Assembly (NCBI GenBank): GCA_902595515.1
Contig: CACJQK010000003.1
Coordinates: 62,001-126,000, forward strand
Reading direction: 5' to 3'
DNA length: 64,000 nucleotides
DNA from: an uncultured SAR116 cluster alpha proteobacterium
GTDB taxonomy: Bacteria > Pseudomonadota > Alphaproteobacteria > Puniceispirillales > Marisalimonadaceae
Positions 1 through 10,000 of the stretch are shown in pieces. A program made the translations under genes and the position numbers. The notes under the pieces were generated by a model that was not told the DNA's origin, did no database searches, and saw nothing but the letters and a program-made list of their open reading frames with translations. Numbering within the stretch: position 1 is the first letter of the stretch; every line of letters starts with the position of its first letter.

Positions 1-64
1 TAAAAAGTTCTCAATAATAATGACAACTGATAAAAATTATGTAGTAATTTGTGTGGAGCTCAAA

Positions 65-1777
65 ATGTTTAAAAAAATAAACATAAAAGCATTAACAGAT
101 AGTCTCGCATTATTATTTATTGCAGCTGTAGTTGGAACTATTGTTTCGTTTGTTGCCCAAATATTTATTATAAGCGCAAAAAATATCTATGATTTTATAT
201 TTAATAACCCAGATTTCCATCTAAGTATTGATATTGGCAGTGTGTCACTTAACTTAGTACCATTACTAATTTGTGTTCCTAGTTCTATTTTAGTTGCTTT
301 ACTAATGTATAGCCTGAAATTAACAAGATGGTTTGGTCCAGCAGATACAATTTACGCAGCACACCATCGTGCAGGAATTTTAGATTTAAAAGGAGGATTT
401 GGATCAACATTAGCTTCTTTTATATCAATAAGTGGTGGAGCTTCAGTAGGAATTTATGGACCACTAGTCCATTTTGGTGCAACAGTATCATCATTTATAA
501 GACGTCAAAAATATATTCCTAAAATTCCTCATGATATAATAATCGGCAGTGGTGTTGCTGCAGCAATATCAGCGGGGTTTGGAGCTCCTTTAGCAGGTAT
601 TATATTTGCTCATGAAACAGTCTTAAGACATTTTTCTATGAAGGCGGTAGCTGCTCTAGCTATTTCATCAATGGCTGCTAATTTTTCCGCCACAGAAATA
701 GGAATTGTTAGTCCACCTTTATTACTTTCTGCAATACCATTTGAAATGAGTGATATTTTACTAAGTCTTTCAATTATTGGTCCCCTAGCTGCTGTTACTG
801 CAATATCTTTTATGAAACTAATCCTTATTCTAGGGACAATTCCGGCTAAATTAAACATTAAAAGCTGGCAAGCCCCAATAATTGCTGGATTTGCATGTGG
901 GTTATGTGGAATGATTTTTAGTGAAATTTTGGGATTAGGCACTGAAGTTTTGATGTCTGTTATAACCTCGCAACAAATTCTTAGCTATCTTATAGTACTT
1001 TTAATAGGAAAATTAATTCTCACTTCTATTTGTATAGGTTTTGGATTTTTTGGTGGAACATTTTCTCCTGCTCTCTTTTTAGGCGGTGTTCTTGGTGCTA
1101 TTGTATTTCAATTGCCAATTACATCAACTAACCCTGAATTAATGTCTGTACTTGCTGTCTCAGCTATGGCAGCTGTATCTAGTTCAGTAATTGGAGCACC
1201 CATAACTGCTATTATTTTAGTTTTAGAACTAACAAGCTCCTACGAATACGCTATAGCTGCTACCTTTCCTATTGTTGTGTGTTCATTTATTACAAGTAGA
1301 ACTTTTGGAAATAGTTTATTTGACAAACAACTTATAACACGAGGAGTTGCTATTACGAAAGGTCGAGAACAGATAAGATTGAACGAAGCAATAATAAAAA
1401 ACTATGTTGATTATAATTATACAAGACTAAATTCAAAAAATTCAGTCAAAAGCGCTATCAAATTATTAATTAAGTCTAAAACGACTGAAGGCTACATTGT
1501 TTCAAATGATAACAACTATATTGGTAAAATTAGCCTAATGAGTTTAATAGGGAAAAAAGAAACTAATTTAGTAGATCTCGTGGAAATAAAGCCTTTAATA
1601 ATTGATCCAAATTCGAACCTTATATATGTGATAAAAAAATTGTCTAAATTTGTAGGTGAAAGTATCCCAATTGTTGATAAAAAGACCAATCAAATGATAG
1701 GTATAATATCTGAAAATGATGTTCTACAAGCATATTTAGACATTTCTGAAGAAATAAATCTAATTGAAAAACATTAA
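65..1777 (+). CDS. CLC-family chloride channel/transporter with C-terminal CBS domains
   Basis: Integral membrane anion channel of the CLC family, about 570 residues. The N-terminal 420 residues are hydrophobic and carry CLC signatures, including SGGASVGIYGPLVHFG (around residues 124-139) and GFFGGTFSPALFLGG. The last 130 residues are hydrophilic and look like a CBS pair (GYIVSNDNNYIGKISL and later IPIVDKKTNQMIGIISENDV). The reading frame is open from position 20, but I start at 65 because TGGAG lies 7 bases upstream. The GREGP motif that holds the gating glutamate in proton-coupled CLC antiporters reads GIYGP here, with Tyr131 in the glutamate position. That argues for a channel-like or altered mechanism. 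Family call is firm; ion and mechanism are inferred. Confidence 0.9.
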   Translation: MFKKINIKALTDSLALLFIAAVVGTIVSFVAQIFIISAKNIYDFIFNNPDFHLSIDIGSVSLNLVPLLICVPSSILVALLMYSLKLTRWFGPADTIYAAHHRAGILDLKGGFGSTLASFISISGGASVGIYGPLVHFGATVSSFIRRQKYIPKIPHDIIIGSGVAAAISAGFGAPLAGIIFAHETVLRHFSMKAVAALAISSMAANFSATEIGIVSPPLLLSAIPFEMSDILLSLSIIGPLAAVTAISFMKLILILGTIPAKLNIKSWQAPIIAGFACGLCGMIFSEILGLGTEVLMSVITSQQILSYLIVLLIGKLILTSICIGFGFFGGTFSPALFLGGVLGAIVFQLPITSTNPELMSVLAVSAMAAVSSSVIGAPITAIILVLELTSSYEYAIAATFPIVVCSFITSRTFGNSLFDKQLITRGVAITKGREQIRLNEAIIKNYVDYNYTRLNSKNSVKSAIKLLIKSKTTEGYIVSNDNNYIGKISLMSLIGKKETNLVDLVEIKPLIIDPNSNLIYVIKKLSKFVGESIPIVDKKTNQMIGIISENDVLQAYLDISEEINLIEKH

Positions 1778-1852
1778 TTAATAATTTTATTAAACATTAA
1801 AATTAATGATCCGTAATTAATAACAGTCCAATAATTATTCTTGGGGATTATT

Positions 1853-2236
1853 ATGAATTACAATGCGTCTATGAAACAATATTTAGCTGAAGAAATTACA
1901 GCTAAAACAAGTAATCTTGATCCCCACAAAATAATTGAAGAAGTACTCAAAGATCTTAAGAAGAATATGGAAACGTTAGCATATTCAATAGATAATGAGC
2001 CCGTAATATCCTCAATAAAATCTCGGAGTTTTTCAAAATCTTTAACAGCAATTTACATATTGCAATCAAGTTTAAATTTTGAACAAGGTAAAGAAATAGC
2101 TGAAAATCTTTATCGTATTTATGAATTTTGTAAGGATGGCATCATGAAAGGTTTTACTAAACAAGACTCAAAACTTATCTATAATGCAATACCTCCTATA
2201 GATGAAATTTTAGATGGATGGAAGCAAATTAAATAA
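1853..2236 (+). CDS. fliS: FliS-like flagellin export chaperone
   Basis: Small helical protein of 127 residues, the usual FliS size. The segment ILQSSLNFEQGKEIAENLYR and the following Y-x-F region match the most conserved part of FliS (SLN...GGEIAxNLxxLYDY), which binds the C-terminal helix of flagellin in the cytoplasm and prevents early polymerisation. ATG 1853 is chosen over an in-frame TTG at 1841 because GGGGA at 1843-1847 is a good ribosome site for 1853. It sits at the left edge of the flagellar locus beside flgL. No flagellin or FliD gene is visible in the window, so its client must lie elsewhere. The family call rests on motif recognition. Confidence 0.75.
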   Translation: MNYNASMKQYLAEEITAKTSNLDPHKIIEEVLKDLKKNMETLAYSIDNEPVISSIKSRSFSKSLTAIYILQSSLNFEQGKEIAENLYRIYEFCKDGIMKGFTKQDSKLIYNAIPPIDEILDGWKQIK

Positions 2237-2305
2237 TTATGCTATTGATTTACTTATAAAAAAGTTTATTTAAGATAATATTATGTAATTTTAATAGGCG
2301 CCATA

Positions 2306-2788
2306 ATGTCAAAATTTTGCCCTGAATGGATATTTGGAATTTTTGCAGCTCAAACTAGTAAAGAATTTTTATCTTCTAATAATTCCATAGCGGCTATTTC
2401 AAGAAAATATTCAGCCGCAATAAGTGAACGTTACAACGAAGTAAAATTTGAAGAAATTATGGATGTTGCAGAAAAAATTCTTCAATTTTTATCTGAAATC
2501 AATGCTGGTGAAGAGGCTGTAAATTACATACAAGACTATATCCATTATCGCGTTAAATATGAGTCGAGTGGTAGTGAAAGAAAGTTATCTGGAATGTTTT
2601 CATCTGCTTTTAATCCAGAAAAAATAAAGGACTATAATTCAGATAAATGTTTCAAAATTTTTAAAGCTACTGTGTTCAGTATTAGAAATGATGCTCTTCC
2701 AAAAGCTACACCAGGTTGGTTGATAACAGATGAAGAAGATATTGACTGGATTGGTGATGTATTTAATGAAGAATCTGAAATTTTTTAA
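2306..2788 (+). CDS. Hypothetical protein between fliS and flgL
   Basis: A 160-residue soluble protein that I do not recognise. It has no signal peptide or membrane segment, is mostly helical and polar with an acidic C-terminus, and contains one notable stretch, ATPGWLITDEEDIDWIGDVF. It follows fliS by about 70 bases on the same strand and converges with flgL, whose stop lies 8 bases beyond this gene's stop. It does not match FlaF or FlbT, the alphaproteobacterial flagellin regulators one might expect here. The location suggests a flagellin-related role, but this is guilt by association only. Confidence 0.6.
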   Translation: MSKFCPEWIFGIFAAQTSKEFLSSNNSIAAISRKYSAAISERYNEVKFEEIMDVAEKILQFLSEINAGEEAVNYIQDYIHYRVKYESSGSERKLSGMFSSAFNPEKIKDYNSDKCFKIFKATVFSIRNDALPKATPGWLITDEEDIDWIGDVFNEESEIF

Positions 2789-2796
2789 CTCTTTCA

Positions 2797-4077
2797 TTAT
2801 CTTAAATAATCGAACAAATTTAACTGAGAAATTTTTACGAAAGATTGCTGACTAGCTTGCATTGATGTTAACTTACTTTGTAAATTAGTTACTAAAGCAG
2901 CCAAATCAGCATCCTTCAAATCACTCACATCTTTTTCTACACCTAGTCTTCTATTAGCTAAAAGTTCAACTTGTCTTTCTAGAGAGTTTGTTCTAGCGCC
3001 TATTTCCCCTCTATTATTTGAAATATGCACTTGCGTTGATGCGACATTATCTAGTTGTTTTGAAGGTAATTGATCATTATCATATAACTTCTGAACGCCT
3101 CCAATATTATTTCCCGATCCATCTGTTGGTTGAACTTTAAAAAATGATGAAGGGTCTTTTTGAGCGGTTTCAACACCATAAACTGAAAGATTGCTAATTT
3201 CCATTGGACCATTAACTGAGTCAGTTAATTTAATTGTTTTTCCATCATCCATGATTGTTGCAACAACACCAGTATTGCTGAGATTTATTTGCCTGACAAA
3301 CTCTGAAGGATCTTCACCTGTAATTTCAGTAGTTATTGTAGCTGTGCCTAAATTTCCTGTTAAATCAAATGCCCATGTTCCTGGATTTTTATTTTCAAAA
3401 GTAAGCTCAGCTACACCTGTTGATTTGACTGAATTTACTCCCCCAGAAGCAGTTCGTATCGAATAACTTATGTCTTCTAACATTTGAAATATAGAAACAT
3501 TCTCACCCGACGGTCCCTTGACGGCTTGAAACAAAGTACCTCCGTCTAAAGTTGTTTCCATTACTCGAGATTCAGATATAGATAAAGATGCTATGCCTCT
3601 ATCGCCTTTATAATTAATTTTGCCAGCTAAATCCTTTTCAAAGGGTATAGTGTTGGTTTTATAACCACTGAATAAAAAACTTCCGTTACTATCTTGTGCA
3701 TTAGCTAAACTTAATACTTCTTCTTTCATCTGATCAACTTCAATTGCAATTGCTTCTCTATCAGAAGCTCCTAATACATCACTTGAAGCCTGTATAATTA
3801 ATTCTTGAACTCTTGTAAAAATATTTGATAAGTTTTCTAAATTTTTATCAAGCAAAGACAATCTATCATTTGCTGAATTGACATTTCTCTCATATTGTTC
3901 AATTTGTTTTTTTACTACATTTAATCCTGATAATTCAACAGACCCAACTGGATCATCTGAAGCTCTTAAAATATTTTCACCAGTTGCAATTTTATTCTGA
4001 AGATCTTGAAGTTCTTCTGTTGTAGATGAAAATTGTTTTAACTGCTGTTGATTAAATAATTTTGAACTTATTTGCAT
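2797..4077 (-). CDS. flgL: Flagellar hook-associated protein FlgL (HAP3)
   Basis: Second junction protein between hook and filament, exported by the flagellar type III system. The 426-residue product has the flagellin-like N-terminal coiled coil (GENILRASDDPVGSVELSGL, about residues 33-52) and a C-terminal helix region (LANRRLGVEKDVSDLKDADL) typical of FlgL. It is longer than the enteric protein (about 317 residues); the extra length is in the central variable region. It is the last gene of the flgG-H-I-J-K-L run, 19 bases after flgK, so it is probably transcribed with it. Confidence 0.92.
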   Translation of the reverse strand: MQISSKLFNQQQLKQFSSTTEELQDLQNKIATGENILRASDDPVGSVELSGLNVVKKQIEQYERNVNSANDRLSLLDKNLENLSNIFTRVQELIIQASSDVLGASDREAIAIEVDQMKEEVLSLANAQDSNGSFLFSGYKTNTIPFEKDLAGKINYKGDRGIASLSISESRVMETTLDGGTLFQAVKGPSGENVSIFQMLEDISYSIRTASGGVNSVKSTGVAELTFENKNPGTWAFDLTGNLGTATITTEITGEDPSEFVRQINLSNTGVVATIMDDGKTIKLTDSVNGPMEISNLSVYGVETAQKDPSSFFKVQPTDGSGNNIGGVQKLYDNDQLPSKQLDNVASTQVHISNNRGEIGARTNSLERQVELLANRRLGVEKDVSDLKDADLAALVTNLQSKLTSMQASQQSFVKISQLNLFDYLR

Positions 4078-4096
4078 TTTTAAACCACTTTAATGA

Positions 4097-7000
4097 TTAA
4101 ACAACATCTATAAGAGATTGAAACATCTCCTTAGCTGTTTGCAAAATTCGTGCCGAAGCTTGGTAAGCTTGTTGAAATTCAAGTAAATGAGCTGCTTCCT
4201 CATCAAGATTTACTCCTGCAAACTCACTTTGACTTGCCTCAGCTGCATCTAAGGTGCTAGAGGCTGAGTCCAAAGATAATTTATTTGCTTGAACATTTGA
4301 ACCTACTTTAGCGACCGTGGTATTAAATATTTCCTGGAAATTACCTTTGTTACCGCCTGATTTGTCTGACCCTTGAAGATTTAAAATATTAATTATGTTT
4401 CTGTTATCTCCAAAGCCATCCTTATTACTTGAAAAATCGAAACTATTATTTACTGTAGTGTCGTCAGAAAATTGAAATTTAGTATTATTAACTTCAAAAA
4501 CTCTATTAACATCTAGGATCCTTGATGCAATAGAATGACCAGAAATTTTATCAAAAATTTCTATTTTATTTTTGTTTGTAGCATCAACTTTAATAGTTAA
4601 TTCAGGTTCGAATTCATTACTTAAATTTTCGCTTTCAGTAAATTGATCATACTCTGCACTTATTTTCCTAGCACCACCACCCATTACAATTGTAATCAAA
4701 TCCTCTGGTGGCAGATTAGTTAAACTTATTTTTTCAGCGACTGAGTTTTGAATTGATCCGTCTGGAATGTCTACTTTTACTGGTTCTCCAGAAAAGGAGG
4801 TTACTTTTATTCCATCACTATCCACTATAGTTCTTACATCTTGGGTTTTAAGACCATAAACCTTGCTTGCATTCGGACTTGGATCAATCTTAAAATTGAG
4901 TTTATCGACTGTACAGCTTAGAGATAATCTGCCTACCTTTTTTGTACCTACTTCTGTGGTTAGCCCCGAAGCATTGAATGAACCTGCAACTGTTCTTGAA
5001 GGAACAATAGATGAAATCTGGGTAAAAACTTTTTCCCCAATAATAGTTTCACCTGCTCCATTTACGGTTAAAACTTCTGTTTGTGAATTACCAAACTGGT
5101 CTAAACCAGTAATTGTATATATGTCACCTGAGTCATTTCCTGCTGGTTTAATTGTAATAACTTGAGGTTCCATTGAAACAGAAGTTGCTTGTACACCAAC
5201 CTCAATAGTACTTACTGTATTGTTAGCAACGGAAATAGATGCAATTTCACTAAAAGAAATGGCACCAATAACAGTCGAATTGTTAACTCCTGAAATTGTT
5301 TCGGTCTTAAACACACCATCAGTATCAAGACCTGAAATTACAAATGAATTACCAATCTCGTTTCCATTACATTTTATTTTTATTTTACCGTTTAAAGCTT
5401 TTGAGTTTTTTAAAGCGCCATCAAAAATTAAATCTCCTGCTGTGGCTGATTGGGTTGTTAAGAGACCATCATCATCTGTAGTTGACAAAACACCATCAGT
5501 AATTATACCAACTCCTGCTGACACATTATCTTTAAACAAAGAATCAGGATCAGTTGTACCTGATGATTCATTCCATGTTAAAGTTATTGAAGAAGGTGGT
5601 GACCCACTAAGTGCAGATCCGTCATTATTGAAAAATACAGGAACATTATTACTGTCAAATTTAATTGTATAGTCTGTTTTAATATCATTTTCTGTAACCT
5701 CAATACCAATTGCAGGACTGGAAGTTGTTGGTTGAACAACAAAATTTCCAAGCATTTTTGTTATACCCTCTTTTAAACCAAATGTTTCAGCATTAACTGT
5801 ATTCGCAGTATTAGCAACTAATTTAAATTGAGCACCTTCAATCGTGCCTTCTGCTGATGCAATAAGTTCATATCCTGGTGCAGTCCCAATTTCTACGTTA
5901 CCTGTGGTATTAGAAGCTGGTGTAATTGAGGTAATTGTTTTAAACAGACCTTGGGACACCACAGTTTTACCAGAATTTGGACCAGAAATAGTTTCAGTTT
6001 TACTTAATCCGTCTGTGCCTGTACCAACTATTGTAAAAGAATTTTCACTTTCGTTTGATGTAGCAGTTATTGATACTCTTGTTCCTAAGGAAGAAACAAA
6101 GGCAGGTTTAGTTCCAACGTCAACTTCACCATGGTCACCGTCAACTCTCACCTCAGTAACTGTTTTAAAAACTTTAGTTCCTGTATTAGTGGCATTGTCG
6201 CCATTCACACCAGTAATTTCATCAGTAATTACATTACCATCTGGATCAGTACCTATAATAGTGAGTTTAAAAGGAGTATTGTCGTCGTTATCACGATTTT
6301 TAATTGTTATTATGGAATTTAAAGATGTACTATCCTTGAGTGCTCCATTTAGTAAAATTGGTCCTGCACTTGAAGGATTTCGAAACGCAATAATACCATC
6401 ACTGTCTGCTGCTGTAGAATTTAAACCATTAATTATTAGAGACGTAGCTGCGGTGCCAGTTTGGGACACAGCAATCAAATTGTTAATATTTTCTGAAGTT
6501 CCATTTAAGCGGGCCTTAATTCTGTTTGTTTCAGGGCCTTCTACTAATAATTCTCCTGATACCATCTTGAGTGTATAGACTTGTCCTTCAAAACTTAAAT
6601 CTACAGATTGTCCATCTTTAGGTAATGTGTTTAAAACTTTACTTTTAAGTTGAATAGTTGGTGTTTCAGATCTAAGCGATGTAAGTAGCGCTGTAGATAT
6701 TTCTTTTTGGGTATCTATATTTAGGGCATTTGCATCAATTGTAGTATTCCAATTTCCATCGGCTGCTTTTGTACCAATCTTAATTTTACCGTTATTTGTT
6801 CCAGATGAAGTTATTGATGTTACTGATTTGAAAATATTATTAGTAGTTACTACTCCACCATTTGATCCTAGTATTCTTTCTTCAATAATCTTATTATTTA
6901 AATCTAGTCCAGCTATTATGAAAGTTGTTCCAGTTGTGTCTTCCCTACTTTTTATTTGTATTTTAGCACCTAAATATTCAGATGTTGATAAAACACCATT

Positions 7001-10000
7001 CAATCCAATTGGATCGCCAGAAATAAAAGATGTTAACTGAACTAAGCTATCATCGTCATTTATTGCATTGTTGGCTGCCGTTCCAATTTTAATATTCCCA
7101 CTTGCTCTAGCTGAGGTCTCAATTTTTGTTATGGTAGCAAATTTTGTTGAACCTACCGCTGTATTGGATATCGTTCCAATTTTAATATTCCCATTTACTG
7201 TAGCTGAATTCTCAATTTTTGTTATGCTAGTAAACTTTGTTGAACCTACTGCTGTATTAGTAGCTGTTGCACCTGTAATTTGTTCTGTAATTATAGTACC
7301 ACTTGAGTTCTTTCCGGTAACTGTAAATGTATTTGCGCTTTCATCAGCGGAACAGAAAATGGTTACAACTGCATTTAGATTGTTGGCATCTTTTAAAGAT
7401 CCATTAAGTGTGATGGTACCTGGAGCACCAGGATTAGCTGAAGTAAATAAACTATTATCTTTAGTAGCTGTTGCACCTGTAATTTGTTCTGTAATAGTGG
7501 TACCACTTGAGTTAGTTCCAGTAACTGTAAATATATTTCCGCTTTCATCCGTAGAACAGAAAATGGTTACAACTGCATTTAAATCGTTGGCGTCTTTTAA
7601 CTTACCATCTAGTGTGATTGTTCCTGCATTACCAGGATTATCTGAGGTATATAAACTATCATCATCATTAACATATAATTTATAATCTCTTTGATTAAGA
7701 TCAATTCCATATTTGGATAAACCAACAACAGACTTTTTCCCATCAGGAGATCCAAGGCTATTATCTAAATTGTCAAATATTTCAGGTTTAATAGTAACAA
7801 CTTCCCCTGTTTTGCTCCTATCAATATTTATATATCCATTTGTTAGTGAATCTGTAACCGCAACATTTGAAACACCTGAATTTATTTGTGTTGTAAAAGT
7901 TTCACTTGATATAAATTTTAGTTCACCTTTAATATTGGCTGAAACTTTTTTTGTATCACTTATGTCAATTAACAATTTTGAATTTAATTGTGAATCATTT
8001 TCACTTAATTTTTCAAAATCTTTTCCTAATACTTCCAGAGTAAAATCTGAAGGAGCTTTGATGTTTTTTAAATTAATGTCGTATCCATCTTTAGATTCAA
8101 TAATTATTTTCTTAAAATCTCCAGTAACCGTTGCTGACAAACCCGTTTGAGAAGAATACTCATTTATTCTTTTTGCAAGTGCTGAAATGTCACTCGCGTC
8201 TATACTTGCATTTATTGAGACTGCTTCAGAATTTTTGCCTTTTAAATCAAATGTAACGGAACCACTAACACCATCATTAAAAGGTCCAAGTAATACTTTA
8301 GTACTTGCAGAAACATGTACTCCTGTCCCAGCTAATTCAGTATTTAATTTATTAGCTAAATAGTAAGCACTAGAACCCACAGGTACATTTGTAGTTTTTT
8401 CTATGTTATCATTACTAGTTACTTTAAGAGAATAACCAATAGCTTCTGTTCCAATAGTTACCTTGCCAGCTGAATTACCATTTATACTTATATTTCTTAC
8501 CCTACTAAACACTTTACTGCCAACAACTGTAGCTGCATTACCACCAGGTATTGTTTCAGTTTGGTACAATCCATCTAGGTCATAACCTGTAACAGTAAAT
8601 GTTCTTGATGAATCGTCTTTCTCACATGCTATTGAGATAATTGAGTTGAGCTCTTTTGAGTATATTTTTGTTCCATCTAATGTAAGAGTTCCATTAGTGA
8701 CGGTTTTTGAGGTCAATAAACCATCTATGTCTGTTTCTTGCTCATTGTAACTAAGATTTGATCCAAAACTGCTTGTAAAATCACCGTTAGCTGTTTTCCT
8801 ATTTGAGTTAATGCCTCTATAATTATTATTTAAATAATCGTTCCTGTATTCAGCACTTTCTAAAAAACCATTCTCTGTTTTTATTAATGAGGCTATTTGA
8901 GTTGCGTTAAGTGAAGTTCCTGACACATGTCTTCCATCTCTTGTAAAAATTTGTAAATTACTTGCAGTCGCTTCATCTGTTGTTAAATTTGATATAGAAG
9001 GGCTAAACGAGTTACCTCTAGATAAAATAGAAGAACTCGAAATATCTCTAGAAGAGGAGGCAATAGAAAGAAAGCCATTTGAACCAGTAGCAAACAAACC
9101 TAGTTTTCTAAAATCATGTTGACTTTTCCCATCTAGCATCAAGCCAGAGTTAAGTAGATTAGCGAATTCTTGTACAGTTTTAATACCATCTCCAGGGTCT
9201 GTGGCAGCTGAACTTATTGTGATCTCTTCATTGTTGCTTCCGTCAGTAAGTTTAATACTGAAGGATGAAAATCCTTTAATATCTGCGTCAGAAATAGTAA
9301 ATGTAGCAGATGATTGATTACCAAGAGAACTTAAATTAACAGATTTGGTAGATGAAGGAATTGTTGTTATAGGACCATCTTTTAAAAAAGATGTTGCAAC
9401 TAAAGGGTTTCCACTAGAAGTAAAAACTTTATTAAGACTTGGAGGATGATCTATTTCAGTTTGAGTTGTTGAACCTATAATATTTAATTCGACATTTCCA
9501 ACATTAGAGGCACTCTTTGAAATTAAACTTTTTGAAGCAGCTGCAAAATCTTCAGGATTTTTAAGATTAAATTTCATAGCACCAGCTTTTGTTAAAGTTG
9601 GTGATATTTGAAAGCCGTCACCATCTTTTGGCTGACCAATTATTTCAACTTGAAATCCATCAAAATTAATTTTATTTCCTGTAGCGTTAGATAGACCCTT
9701 AGAGTTCCTAATTTCCCAATTGTTATTTAGTTTTGAATAATTAACTAAGATTTTCTCTTGAATAATTTTACTTGGATCACCCTCAATTATATTAAATTTC
9801 AAATCTGCTTTGTTGCTAAAGTTAGCCTGTGGTAACATAGAATTTATAGAAAACATAGCTTTCCCAGATTTTCCATTGAGATCTATTCCAGAAGTTTGAA
9901 TTTCATTTACATTGTTAGAAAAATGTTCGGCAAGTTTACTTATCTCACTACTTACAGAATCAACTAAATTATAAAAGTTTGAAATTCCAAATATTATTCC

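Noticed and set aside
20-64. Longer N-terminus for the CLC protein
   Set aside because: TGGAG at 54-58 lies just before ATG 65, and the extra 15 residues are not membrane-like or typical of the family.
7080-7667. Direct repeats as a possible CRISPR array
   Set aside because: Units are adjacent without unique spacers, are coding, and keep the reading frame.
4863-8150. Several long plus-strand open frames opposite flgK
   Set aside because: They are shadows of the giant repetitive minus-strand gene. Their proteins are rich in Val/Ser/Pro, have no ribosome sites and repeat with the flgK repeats.
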